In this document: piece by piece, positions 48,403-56,929 of the stretch | Numbering within the stretch: the first letter of the stretch is position 1 | Layout: every line of letters begins with the position of its first letter | DNA from: Rubrivivax sp. | GTDB taxonomy: Bacteria > Pseudomonadota > Gammaproteobacteria > Burkholderiales > Burkholderiaceae_C | DNA: 64,000 bases | Assembly (NCBI GenBank): GCA_020852865.1 | Contig: JADYZZ010000095.1 | Location: 1 to 64,000 of the forward strand | Direction of reading: 5' to 3' | The notes under the pieces: model-generated | The model's database searches: none | The model's input: the letters and a program-made list of their open reading frames with translations, nothing else | What the model was told of the DNA's origin: nothing | Translations under genes and position numbers: made by a program

Positions 48403-49124
48403 CGCGCCGCCCCGGACGCGGCGCGCGCGGCTTCGCGCTCGGCGCTCGTCAGTGCCACCTTGTCGCGCAGGTACAGCGGCAGCGCGGCGGCGGCGTCCAT
48501 CGCCTCGCCGCGCGCGACCGCTTCCTCGGCCAGATGCAGCAGCGCGGCGGCGCGATCGTGCTCGCGCTCGACGCGCCGGGCGCCTGGCGGCCAGTGCAGG
48601 CGCGCGCCGAGGGCGGCAAGCGCCGATCCGGCCACGACCGCGGGTGCGGCGTGCCGCCAGGCCGCTTCGAGCGCGGCCGCAGTGCGCAGCGCCGGCGCCT
48701 CGAGCATGTGCCAGCGGCTGCCGTCGAAGCGGTAGCGCGCGGCATAGGCCTCGTCCATGCGTGCATCCATCGCCACGGCCACGTCGCAGCGCAGCGCGCC
48801 GCCGCAGGCCTGCGCGCGCGCGTCCTCGGCAACGACGAGCAGGCTGTCGATGGGCACGAGCGGCCGTACCAGACCGAAGCCGAGCCCCTGCGCCACCGCG
48901 CAGCTCGTGCGCAGCCCGGTGAAGGCGCCGGGGCCGCGCCCGAAGGCGATGGCGTCGAGCGCTGCGAGCGCGATGCCGGCCTGCGCCAGCAGCGCCTCGA
49001 TGCGCGGCAGCAGCGTCGCCGACGCGGCCGCGCCGCCCGGCGCGAGCGCCGTGCGGCGCCGGCCCTGCGCGCTCACGCCGAGCGCCATCGTCTCGGTGGA
49101 GGTGTCGAAGGCGAGCAGGTTCAT
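48399..49124 (-). CDS. tsaB: tRNA t6A-synthesis protein TsaB
   Basis: The 241-residue protein has the ASKHA start LLAFDTSTETMALGVS, LPRIEALLAQAGIALAALDAIAFGRGPGAFTGLRTSCAVAQGLGF and AMDARMDEAYAA, which define TsaB. It is a non-catalytic partner of TsaD in making threonylcarbamoyladenosine in tRNA. A Sua5/YrdC protein for the first step is encoded at 55.2-56.3 kb in the same window but not in the same operon. Both ends overlap neighbouring genes by four bases. Confidence 0.95.
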   Translation of the reverse strand: MNLLAFDTSTETMALGVSAQGRRRTALAPGGAAASATLLPRIEALLAQAGIALAALDAIAFGRGPGAFTGLRTSCAVAQGLGFGLVRPLVPIDSLLVVAEDARAQACGGALRCDVAVAMDARMDEAYAARYRFDGSRWHMLEAPALRTAAALEAAWRHAAPAVVAGSALAALGARLHWPPGARRVEREHDRAAALLHLAEEAVARGEAMDAAAALPLYLRDKVALTSAEREAARAASGAAR

Positions 49125-50119
49125 CGCGGCTCGGCCGGCGCCGCTGCGGCAGCGCCGCCGCGACGCCGCGGCCCGCGCGCCGGCGACGGCACGGCACCGG
49201 TGCCCAGCAGCAGCCCGGCGGTGACCAGCGCCAGGCCACCCAGCGCCGCCGGCGACAGCGCCTCGTCGAGCAGCGGCACGGCCGCCAGCGCCGACAGCAC
49301 CGGCACCATGGCCGTGATCATCGTCGTGCGCATCGGCCCGTAGGTGGCCACCACCTGCGTATAGGCGAGGCCGGCGACGAGCATCGACACTCCGCCCTGG
49401 TACAGACCCTGGAACAGGATTTCGCCCCAGGGCGCGGCGGCCAGGCGGCTGGGCACGAGACCGAGCAGCGCGGCCAGCGCGTACGGCGGCACCACGCACA
49501 CGAGGCAGCCGACGGCGACGGCCAGCGTCGCCTCGACGGCGCCGAGCTGCCAGCGCCGGCACAGCACGCCGTACAAGGCCCAGCACAGGCTCGCCGCGAG
49601 GAACAGCAGGTCGCCGCGCCAGGTGCCCGCCCCGTCGAAGGCGGCCAGCAGGCTGGCGCCGCCCACCAGCAGGTCGCCGGCAACGATGAGCCCGAGGCCG
49701 GCCGCGCCCGCCGCCGTCAGACGCTCGCCGAGCAGCAGTGCGGCCGCGAGGGCGGTCCACAGCGGCAGCGATCCGGGCAGCAGCACCGCGGCGTGCCCGA
49801 CCGGGGCGAAGAAGAAGCCGGAGTACGCGAGCATGCAGTAGCCCAGACCGGCCAGGAACGCGAGCACGGCGCCGCGCGCGAGTGCCGCGCCGGCGCGGCC
49901 CTCGCTGCCACGCCCGAGCGCCGCGCGCAGCGCGTTGCCGCGCCAGGCCAGCAGAGGCAGCGCCAGCACGCCGGAGAACAGGAAACGCAGCCAGGCGATG
50001 TCCCAGGCCGCCAGCGTGCGCGTGGCGCTGGCACGCGCCACGAGGATGAAGCCGGTCCAGACCACCAGCACGACGAACGCCGAACCGGCCCCCAGCGCCT
50101 GCCCGCGCGCCGACTTCAT
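49121..50119 (-). CDS. EamA/DMT-family membrane transporter
   Basis: The 332-residue protein has about ten hydrophobic segments in two repeated halves: VWTGFILVARAS...AWLRFLFSG in the first and LLFLAASLCWALYGVLCRRW in the second, as in EamA transporters. The substrate is unknown; relatives export metabolites. It is the first gene of the minus-strand run with tsaB, rimI and the glycosylase, with its stop overlapping the tsaB ATG. Confidence 0.9.
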   Translation of the reverse strand: MKSARGQALGAGSAFVVLVVWTGFILVARASATRTLAAWDIAWLRFLFSGVLALPLLAWRGNALRAALGRGSEGRAGAALARGAVLAFLAGLGYCMLAYSGFFFAPVGHAAVLLPGSLPLWTALAAALLLGERLTAAGAAGLGLIVAGDLLVGGASLLAAFDGAGTWRGDLLFLAASLCWALYGVLCRRWQLGAVEATLAVAVGCLVCVVPPYALAALLGLVPSRLAAAPWGEILFQGLYQGGVSMLVAGLAYTQVVATYGPMRTTMITAMVPVLSALAAVPLLDEALSPAALGGLALVTAGLLLGTGAVPSPARGPRRRGGAAAAAPAEPR

Positions 50120-50194
50120 GGTGCGCGCGGCGGCTGCGTGTCGCCCCAGGACTGGACCATGCCGGGCAGTGTAGCCGTGCGATCATCGACTGCC

Positions 50195-51688
50195 ATGCGC
50201 GCAGGGGCGATGCTCCGTCGGTCCGCGCTGCCGGCCGTGGTGCGGCAGGCGGCGGGAGGGCTCGCGCTCGTCGCGGCCGTGGCCGCGCAGGCCGCCGCGC
50301 TGCCGCCGGCCGTGCGGGCCGCGCTGCGCAGTGCCGGCGTGCCCGAGGAGGCGCTCTCGGCGACGCTGCTCGACGCCGCCAGCGGCCGCGTGCTCGCCGA
50401 CTGGCGCGGCGACGCGCCGCGCAACCCGGCCTCGCTGGCCAAGCTGCTCACCACGGCGGCAGCGCTCGAACTGCTCGGCCCGGCCTGGCGCTGGAGCACG
50501 CGGGTGTGGCTGGCCGGCCCGGTGAAGGACGGCGTGCTCGACGGCGCGCTGCATCTCGAGGGCAGCGGCGACCCCAAGCTCGTCGTCGAGCGGCTGTGGC
50601 TGCTGCTGCGCCGGCTGCAGCAGCTGGGCGTGCGCGAGATCCGCGGCGACATCGTGCTCGACCAGAGCGCCTTCGCCGTGCCCGAAACGCCGCCGGGCCA
50701 GTTCGACGGCGAGGCGCTGCGGCCGTACAACGTGCAGCCGGCCGCGCTGCTGCTGAACTACCGCAGCGTCGTCTACACCTTCGTGCCCGACCCCGCGGCG
50801 GCCGTGGCGCGCGTGCTGGTCGAGCCGCCGCTGGCGCGCGCGCAGACCGAGCGCAGCGTGCCGCTGGCCGCGGGCGCCTGCGGCGACTGGCGCGGCGCCC
50901 TCGAGGCGAGCTTCGGCGCCGACGGCCGCACGCGCTTCGGCGGCCGCTATCCGCTCGCCTGCGGCGAGCAGTCCTGGGCGGTGGCCGACCCGGCCCCGGC
51001 GAGCTACGACGCGCGGCTGCTCGAAGGCCTGTGGCACGAGATGGGCGGCGTGCTGGGCGGGCGGGTGCGCGAAGGCGCGGCACCGGCCGCGCCGCCGAGC
51101 TTCGAGCTGCGCTCGCCGACGCTGGCCGAAGTCGTGCGCGAGATCAACAAGTTCAGCAACAACGTGATGGCCGAGCAGCTCTTGCTCACGCTGGCGGCCG
51201 AGGCCGAGCCGGGCCGGCCGGCCACGCCGCAGGCGGCACGCGCGACGCTGCAGCGCTGGCTCGCCGCGCGCCTGGGCGAGGCGGCCGCCGAGATCAACGT
51301 CGACAACGGCTCGGGCCTGTCGCGCGAGGCGCGCGTGTCGACGCGCGCGCTGGCGCGGCTGCTGGCGGTGATGTTCGCCGGCCCGCTGATGCCCGAGCTG
51401 ATGGCCTCGCTGCCGCTGGCCGGCAGCGACGGCACGCTGCGGCGCTCGCGCACGGCCGTCGGGCGCGCGCACCTGAAGACCGGCTCGCTGCGCGACGTGA
51501 CCGGCGTGGCCGGCTATATGCTGCCGCCCGACGGCCGCCGGCTCGTGCTCGCCGCCATCGTCAACCACCCCAACGCGAAGGCGGCCCGGCCGGCGCTCGA
51601 GGCCCTCGTGCAATGGGCGCTCGCGCGCGCGCCGCAGCGCGCCGGCGCCGCGCCCGAAACGGCGAACCCGAACGGCAATCCACCATGA
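50195..51688 (+). CDS. dacB: D-alanyl-D-alanine carboxypeptidase/endopeptidase (PBP4, DacB)
   Basis: The 497-residue protein has a signal peptide (hydrophobic to about residue 35, AQAAA) and the three motifs of S13 peptidases: SLAK in NPASLAKLLTTAA near 74, SNN in FSNNVMAEQL near 325 and KTG in AHLKTGSLRDV near 430. It trims or cuts peptidoglycan peptides in the periplasm. The ATG at 50195 or one five codons later are both possible. The stop overlaps the next ATG. Confidence 0.93.
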   Translation: MRAGAMLRRSALPAVVRQAAGGLALVAAVAAQAAALPPAVRAALRSAGVPEEALSATLLDAASGRVLADWRGDAPRNPASLAKLLTTAAALELLGPAWRWSTRVWLAGPVKDGVLDGALHLEGSGDPKLVVERLWLLLRRLQQLGVREIRGDIVLDQSAFAVPETPPGQFDGEALRPYNVQPAALLLNYRSVVYTFVPDPAAAVARVLVEPPLARAQTERSVPLAAGACGDWRGALEASFGADGRTRFGGRYPLACGEQSWAVADPAPASYDARLLEGLWHEMGGVLGGRVREGAAPAAPPSFELRSPTLAEVVREINKFSNNVMAEQLLLTLAAEAEPGRPATPQAARATLQRWLAARLGEAAAEINVDNGSGLSREARVSTRALARLLAVMFAGPLMPELMASLPLAGSDGTLRRSRTAVGRAHLKTGSLRDVTGVAGYMLPPDGRRLVLAAIVNHPNAKAARPALEALVQWALARAPQRAGAAPETANPNGNPP

Positions 51689-51960
51689 ACCTCAACGATC
51701 TGATCGGCTACAGCGCCGCCGCGCTCACCACCGCCTCGTTCGTGCCGCAGGCCGCGCTCACGCTGCGCACGCGCGACGTGAGCGGGATCTCGCTGGCGAT
51801 GTACGCGGCGTTCACTCTCGGCGTCGGCCTGTGGCTGGCCTACGGCCTGGCGCTCGGCGAATGGCCGATCATCGTCGCCAACGCCATCACGCTGGCGCTG
51901 GCGGCGACGATCCTCGCCGTCAAGCTGCAGGAGAACCGGCGCGCCGGACCGCCGCGCTGA
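51685..51960 (+). CDS. SemiSWEET-type sugar transporter
   Basis: The 91-residue protein has three membrane segments and the PQ-loop motif in TTASFVPQAALTLRTRDVSGISLAMY, followed by LWLAYGLALGEWPIIVANAITL. This is the bacterial half-size SWEET that works as a dimer to let sugars or related solutes cross the inner membrane. It is translationally coupled to dacB (ATGA), an odd functional pairing that may only reflect gene packing. Confidence 0.88.
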   Translation: MNLNDLIGYSAAALTTASFVPQAALTLRTRDVSGISLAMYAAFTLGVGLWLAYGLALGEWPIIVANAITLALAATILAVKLQENRRAGPPR

Positions 51961-51961
51961 A

Positions 51962-52004
51962 CCCGTGAAGACGCGGTCGCGCCCGCGATTCGTGTCTTCA
52001 CAGG
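51962..52004 (+). terminator. Candidate terminator hairpin after the SemiSWEET gene
   Basis: 51962-51975 pairs with 51991-52004 over 14 positions, with one mismatch and one G-U pair, around a 15-base loop. It starts two bases after the stop. No long T-run follows. Its CCTGTGAAGA arm also resembles the start of the 65-bp dispersed repeat. Confidence 0.5.
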
Positions 52005-52086
52005 CGCCGCGGCCGACCGGAGCGCGCACCGCAGCCCGGCGGGCGATGGTTTGCGGAGCCGGGCCGCGGCCCGACCCCGGAGGCGC

Positions 52087-52770
52087 TCAGAAACGGTACG
52101 CGACGCCGAGCGCGTAGCTCCAGGGGTCGAGCTTGATGTCGAGTGTCTGGCCGGTGGACAGCGTCGTGCGCGTCTTCAGGGCGGTCTTCATCACCGCCGC
52201 GTCGAGGTACCAGCGCGGCGCGAATGCCCAGCTCGCGCCGATCTGCGCCGTGTAGGCCCACTTCGACTGCACCGACAGCGTGGTCGGGTTCGACGGCAGC
52301 CCGCCCGTGAGCGCGCTCAGCACGGCGGTGCTGCGTGCCTTGTAGAAGCGCGCGTAGGTCGGGCCGAAGCCGACGTAGGGCCGCAGGGGCGCGTCGGGCG
52401 ACAGCAGCCGGTACTGCACGAGCAGCGTCAGCGGCAGCGCACGCACCTCGCCGATCTTGCCCACGCCGTCGATGGCGCCGGCCCCGACGAGATCGAACTT
52501 GAAGCCCGCAGCGAGCGGCAGGTCGAGCGCGATGTGGTCGCTCAACATCCAGGTCAGCCCGGCGCTGGGCTGGGTGTCGGACCGCACGCCGGCCTGGGTG
52601 CCGGGCAGGCTGGGCGGCGTGAGGTCGCCGCTCGAGACGTCGGGCGCGATCTGGGTGGCGCCGATGCGGCCGAGCAGCGTGCCCGCCGACTGCGCGTGCA
52701 CGCCGGCGGCTCCCAGGCTGGCCGCGGCGGCGACGAGCGCCGCGCGGAGGACATCGAAGCGTTGGGTCAT
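52087..52770 (-). CDS. OmpW-family outer-membrane protein
   Basis: The 227-residue protein has a signal peptide (to about GVHAQ, residue 27), an eight-strand barrel pattern with LTWMLSDHIALDL, LPLTLLVQYRL and VGFGPTYARFY, and the C-terminal SYALGVAYRF with terminal Phe. These match OmpW, a small hydrophobic-compound channel. It lies 21 bases after a GDSL lipoprotein gene on the same strand and may be co-transcribed with it. Confidence 0.9.
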   Translation of the reverse strand: MTQRFDVLRAALVAAAASLGAAGVHAQSAGTLLGRIGATQIAPDVSSGDLTPPSLPGTQAGVRSDTQPSAGLTWMLSDHIALDLPLAAGFKFDLVGAGAIDGVGKIGEVRALPLTLLVQYRLLSPDAPLRPYVGFGPTYARFYKARSTAVLSALTGGLPSNPTTLSVQSKWAYTAQIGASWAFAPRWYLDAAVMKTALKTRTTLSTGQTLDIKLDPWSYALGVAYRF

Positions 52771-52791
52771 TCGGGTTCTCCTCGGCGCGGT

Positions 52792-53964
52792 TCAGAGCCA
52801 GCCGGCGCGCGCCAGCGCGAGCGCGATCAGCTCGGCGAACTGCTGGTGCGCGTAGGGCGTCGGATGGAAGCCATCGGAGAAGGCCCAGGTCGCGTACCAC
52901 TTGCTGCCGACGGCGGCGCCGGCCGGCGGCTTGGCCTGCAGCGCGGCGTCGGTGCAGGTCGGGAAGCTGTAGGTCGGCAGGCCGTCGGCGCCGACGCCGA
53001 CGGACGGGCAGGCGGTATGCACGACGTCGGTGAAGCCGAACTGGGCCGGGATCGTGACCATGTCGTTGAAGGCCTTGTAGGCGTCGACGATGGCCACGCC
53101 GGCGTTGCCCGCGAAGCGCCGCGCCAGCTCGGCGTTGAAGGCCTCGAACCAGCCCTTGAACAGCGCCTCGGCCTGCGCGCGCGCGGCGGCGCCGTTGGCG
53201 CCGTTGGCCAGCGCGATGCCGTCGAGCACGGCCTGGAAGCGCGGCGTCACGGTGATGGCCGGCATGTTGACGAGCACGATGCGCGTGGCGCCCTTGTCCA
53301 GCGCGCCGGTCTTGATCGTCGTGTAGAAGCTGCCGGCCAGCGCCGTCATGTAGGTCGCGCCGGCCGCGGCCAGCCCGGCCGCGCCGCCGGCCGCGGCGGC
53401 CTGCACCTGCGCCGCGCTGAGCTGCGTGCCGATCAGGGCCAGGTACGACGCACCGCCGTCGCCCGCCGGTGCCGGCTGCCCGGCGCGCAGGTAGGCCGTG
53501 ACCAGCGCCGCGGCGTCGTTGCCGCCGCCGTCGACGACGAGCAGGTCGCCGGGCGCGAAGTTGCCCGCTGCGGTGGCCGTGGCGAACTGCACGCCGATGC
53601 CGCGCGGGTCGGCCGCCGCGAGCCTGCTGCTGGCCGGGTTGATGACCCCGCCGCCGATCGCGTAGTTGGTGCAGCCGGCGTTGCTGTTGGCGACGAAGGT
53701 GGCGCCGGTGTAGACGAAGTAGTTGCAGCCCTTGCCCAGGCCGTAGGTCTGCGAGATGCGCTCGGGGTACATGTCGTTGCCCTGGATCGTCGCCTTCACC
53801 CCTCCGAAGGCGCCGATGTCGGCCAGGCTGTCGCCCATCACCTTGACCGCGCTGACGGTGGTGCGCGGCGTGGTGTCGGCGCCGCCGCCGCCGCAGCCGG
53901 CCAACCCGGCTGCGAGCGCCACCGACGCCAGCAGCGCCAGCGAACGGGTTCGGAATCGCATCAT
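52792..53964 (-). CDS. SGNH/GDSL-family lipase-esterase, lipoprotein
   Basis: The 390-residue protein has a leader ending in lipobox LAGC followed by a Gly run. GDSL block I is VMGDSLADIGAFG, block II/III are seen as NYAIGGG and VVDGGGNDAAAL, and block V as SDGFHPTPYAHQQFA with the catalytic Asp/His. It should be a membrane-anchored or secreted esterase. AGGAGA lies before the ATG at 53964. It sits between OmpW and a second GDSL-like gene. Confidence 0.9.
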   Translation of the reverse strand: MMRFRTRSLALLASVALAAGLAGCGGGGADTTPRTTVSAVKVMGDSLADIGAFGGVKATIQGNDMYPERISQTYGLGKGCNYFVYTGATFVANSNAGCTNYAIGGGVINPASSRLAAADPRGIGVQFATATAAGNFAPGDLLVVDGGGNDAAALVTAYLRAGQPAPAGDGGASYLALIGTQLSAAQVQAAAAGGAAGLAAAGATYMTALAGSFYTTIKTGALDKGATRIVLVNMPAITVTPRFQAVLDGIALANGANGAAARAQAEALFKGWFEAFNAELARRFAGNAGVAIVDAYKAFNDMVTIPAQFGFTDVVHTACPSVGVGADGLPTYSFPTCTDAALQAKPPAGAAVGSKWYATWAFSDGFHPTPYAHQQFAELIALALARAGWL

Positions 53965-54162
53965 GCTGTCTCCTCGCGAAGATGGGACCGGGCCGCGCAT
54001 GACGCGCGCCGCCCTCATGCCATCGGGCTCGGGGACTATACGGCCCGCCCGCGACGCCGCCGGCATCGGTGAAACCCGCAGCGGCGCGCCCGGGCAAGCG
54101 GCGGCTCGCCCGCTCGCCCGATCCCGGCGGGGCGCGGGCCGGCCGCGCCCGAGCCCGGGCAC

Positions 54163-55122
54163 TCAGAACGGGTTGTGGCGCGCGCGGTCGATGGCCAGCG
54201 TGGCGATCTGGTTCTGGCCGCCGGCGGAGAACCAGCGGTCGTCGGCCCAGAGGTAGCCGCCCGCGCTGCCTCCGGCGATCAGCGTCGCCGTCGTGCAGGC
54301 GGGCAGCGCGACCGTGCACACGGCCGTGGCGACGTTGTCGAAGCCGAGCGCGGTGCCCGCGCGCGCCAGCACCTGCGAGCGCTGGTCGAGCTGCACCAGA
54401 CCGACGTAGCGGCCGTCGAGCAGGATCTTCACGCCGAGCTGCTGGTTGAACGCCGCCGTCAGCCGCGAGATCAGTGCGGCGCGGTCGGTGTCGGAGTTGA
54501 GCAGTCTCTCGTTGCCCGCGTAGGGCGTGAACCCGAGGTCGGGCAGGTTCACGACGATGACCTTGGCGCCGAAGGCGACCAGCCGGTTGACCTGCTGCGC
54601 TGCCTGCTCGCCGCGCGCGCTGGCCTCGGCGGCGAGGTCGGCCTCGCTGCGCATCGGGTACTGCGCGTACAGGTCGAGGATGTCGTTGATGCCGACGAAG
54701 ACGGTCGCCAGGTCGCGGTCGCGAAAGCCCCCGGCGGCGATCTGCGCGTCGATCTGCGCCGTCACGTCGGCCACCTTGGCGCCGGCCGCGGCCCAGCTGC
54801 GGGCGTGCGGATCGGCGAGGTTGTCGCGGTTGCACTGCGGGAACACGAGGCCGAAGGCCGCCGCCAGCGATTCGGTCCAGATCGGCAGCACGCTGCAGTC
54901 GAAGTTGCCGTAGGTGTCGAGCCCGTTGACGCTGTAGGTGCTGCCGTCGGGATTGATCGTGCTGGCCTCGTCGCCGAAGGTGAACAGGCGCTCGGGCACG
55001 AAGGGGTCGTACTGCGAGGTGCCTCCGCCGCAGGCTGCAAACAGCACGGCAAGCAGGGCAGCGCACAGGGCCGCGGCCGCGCCACGCCAGGGCAGCCTCG
55101 GCACGAGATCGCAACAGGTCAT
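54163..55122 (-). CDS. GDSL-like lipoprotein lacking the canonical catalytic Ser and His
   Basis: The 319-residue protein has a leader with lipobox FAAC followed by a Gly run, and an SGNH fold pattern: block I LFTFGDEASTIN, block II-like SWAAAGAKV, block III FVGINDILDLY, and an end WADDRWFSAGGQNQIA. The Ser of GDS is Glu here, and the DxxH of block V reads DDRW, so the catalytic dyad appears absent. I recall similar FGDE forms in other Burkholderiales proteins, so this may be a family trait. It may bind rather than hydrolyse. The start at 55122 was chosen for its leader. Confidence 0.8.
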   Translation of the reverse strand: MTCCDLVPRLPWRGAAAALCAALLAVLFAACGGGTSQYDPFVPERLFTFGDEASTINPDGSTYSVNGLDTYGNFDCSVLPIWTESLAAAFGLVFPQCNRDNLADPHARSWAAAGAKVADVTAQIDAQIAAGGFRDRDLATVFVGINDILDLYAQYPMRSEADLAAEASARGEQAAQQVNRLVAFGAKVIVVNLPDLGFTPYAGNERLLNSDTDRAALISRLTAAFNQQLGVKILLDGRYVGLVQLDQRSQVLARAGTALGFDNVATAVCTVALPACTTATLIAGGSAGGYLWADDRWFSAGGQNQIATLAIDRARHNPF

Positions 55123-55233
55123 CGAGACTCCGGGGGCAAGGTGCGCAAGACGGCGCAAGGGGCTGGAGGGACGGCGATGGCGGGAACGGCGACGTTGACG
55201 GCAGCGCAGGATCGCGCGGCGCGCGCCCGGCGC

Positions 55234-56253
55234 TCAGGGCTCGCCGCAGCGGGCGGCAGGCGCCGACGCCGCGGCGCGCCGCAGGCGATCGTGCACGCCT
55301 TCCCACCCGGGCTGCGCCGGGGGCTGCTCGACCCAGATCGCCGCCGCGCCCTGATCGTCGAACGCGCGCAGCACGGCGAACAGCTCGCGCGCTGCAGCGG
55401 CGGCATCGTCGGGCATCGGGCGATGGCGCCAGCCCGCCGCAGGCACGAGGCGCGAATATACCGCGACCCATGCGCCGGCCGGCATCGGCGCCGGTGGCGC
55501 GGCCACGCGCGCGGCCAGCTCGTCGTGCGCGAACAGCCGCACCGGGGCACGCGGCGCGTAGTGCGCCTCGAGCGTGCCCGAGGCACGCGGCGCACCGGCC
55601 GCGCGCGCGGCCAGCGGCGCGCCCAGCACGGCCTCGATGCGCGCGCGGCCGATCTGGCCCGGCCGCAGCAGCGCCGGACGCGCCGGCGGCACGCCCGTGC
55701 AGTCGACGATCGCCGACTCGATGCCCACCGCGCAGGCGCCGCCGTCGAGCACGAGCAGGTCGGCGCCGAACTCGGCCGCCACATGCGCCGCCGTGGTGGG
55801 GCTGACGCGACCGAAGCGATTGGCGCTGGGCGCCGCCAACCCCGCCACGCCGCGCGCCGCACAGGCGCGCAGCAGCGCCAGCGCGACCGGGTGCGCGGGC
55901 ATGCGCAGGCCGATGCTCGGCTGCCCGCCCGCGGCCGCGGCGGCACGCGCCGGGTGGCGCGGCACGATCACCGTCAGCGGGCCGGGCCAGAGCGCGGCCA
56001 TCAGCGCCTGCGCCGCCGCGCCCGGCCGCGGCGCGAAGTGCAAGGCGCTCTCGATGCTCGCCACGTGCACGATGAGCGGATGGTCGGCCGGCCGCCCCTT
56101 GGCCGCGAAGATGCGCGCCACCGCAGCGTCGTCGTCGGCGCGCGCGCCCAGGCCGTAGACGGTCTCGGTCGGAAAGGCCACCAGAGCGCCGGCCGCGAGC
56201 CGATCGGCCGCGTGCTCGATCGCCGCCGGGTCATCGCCCGCGAGCACGGTCAT
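55234..56253 (-). CDS. L-threonylcarbamoyladenylate synthase (Sua5/YrdC/TsaC)
   Basis: The 339-residue protein has the YrdC core (ALVAFPTETVYGLGARADDDAAVARIFAAKGRPADHPLIVHV, TGVPPARPALLRPGQIG) and a C-terminal Sua5 domain of about 120 residues (SGTLEAHYAPRAPVRLF). It makes the activated threonylcarbamoyl-AMP used for t6A in tRNA, complementing TsaB encoded elsewhere in the window. Length matches the longer Sua5 form rather than the short TsaC. Confidence 0.93.
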   Translation of the reverse strand: MTVLAGDDPAAIEHAADRLAAGALVAFPTETVYGLGARADDDAAVARIFAAKGRPADHPLIVHVASIESALHFAPRPGAAAQALMAALWPGPLTVIVPRHPARAAAAAGGQPSIGLRMPAHPVALALLRACAARGVAGLAAPSANRFGRVSPTTAAHVAAEFGADLLVLDGGACAVGIESAIVDCTGVPPARPALLRPGQIGRARIEAVLGAPLAARAAGAPRASGTLEAHYAPRAPVRLFAHDELAARVAAPPAPMPAGAWVAVYSRLVPAAGWRHRPMPDDAAAAARELFAVLRAFDDQGAAAIWVEQPPAQPGWEGVHDRLRRAAASAPAARCGEP

Positions 56254-56307
56254 CGCCGGGTTCCGTTCGTCCCGCCCGATCGACCGCGCGCGCCCGAGTC
56301 CGCCGGG

Positions 56308-56910
56308 TCAGAACTTGACGTCGTCACGCTTGACGAACGCGGCATCCTTGCCGTCGAGCGTGACCGACGACGCGCCCTTGTCGCCCATCGATGTCACCGA
56401 CCAGAACAGGCGCGGCTTGCCCAGCGCCTGGTTGCCGACGACGAGGCCGAGCCCGAGATCCCTGGCGCCCTTGTCGAACTTCAGACCGGCCTTGGCCGCT
56501 GCGGCCACGGCCTGATCGCTGTCGACGAAGTCCTTGCCGATCGCGTCGACCGCGGTGTTGCGCACGTCGGCCTCGAGCTCGACCTTGCCGCCGTCGCGCA
56601 CGGTGACGATCGCACTGCGTCTGGCCTGGGGTGAGTAGTAGCTGCACAGCCAGCTCGCGGCGCGTCCGTCGCCCTGGCCGCGCAGCGTCGACACCTGGGT
56701 CAGCACGGCGTCGGGCTGCCACTTCGCTGCGGCCGGTGCGGCCTGCGCGACCGCCGCCTTCGCCGTCTGCGCGGCCTGCGCCGCCGGCGTCGCCGCCAGC
56801 GCCGCGCAGACGAGCACGCCGAGCGGCCACGCGAAGGCGCGCCCTGCGCGCCACCGTCGCCCGGGCCCGGGCGACGCCGGGCTGGTGAAGCCTGTGCTGA
56901 CCTGGTTCAT
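56308..56910 (-). CDS. Small secreted protein of unknown function
   Basis: The 200-residue protein has a basic, long signal sequence (RRWRAGRAFAWPLGVLVCAALAATPAAQA) and a mature part with KWQPDAVLTQVSTLRGQGDGRAASWLCSYYSPQARRSAIVTVRDG, VDSDQAVAAAAKAGLKF and LFWSVTS. The pattern of short strands and the D-S-D-Q-A-V-A-A-A segment recall PepSY-like domains, but this is weak. It lies 19 bases upstream of purK on the same strand order (Sua5 and purK flank it). Confidence 0.75.
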   Translation of the reverse strand: MNQVSTGFTSPASPGPGRRWRAGRAFAWPLGVLVCAALAATPAAQAAQTAKAAVAQAAPAAAKWQPDAVLTQVSTLRGQGDGRAASWLCSYYSPQARRSAIVTVRDGGKVELEADVRNTAVDAIGKDFVDSDQAVAAAAKAGLKFDKGARDLGLGLVVGNQALGKPRLFWSVTSMGDKGASSVTLDGKDAAFVKRDDVKF

Positions 56911-56929
56911 GGCCGGATCTCCTGGTTAC

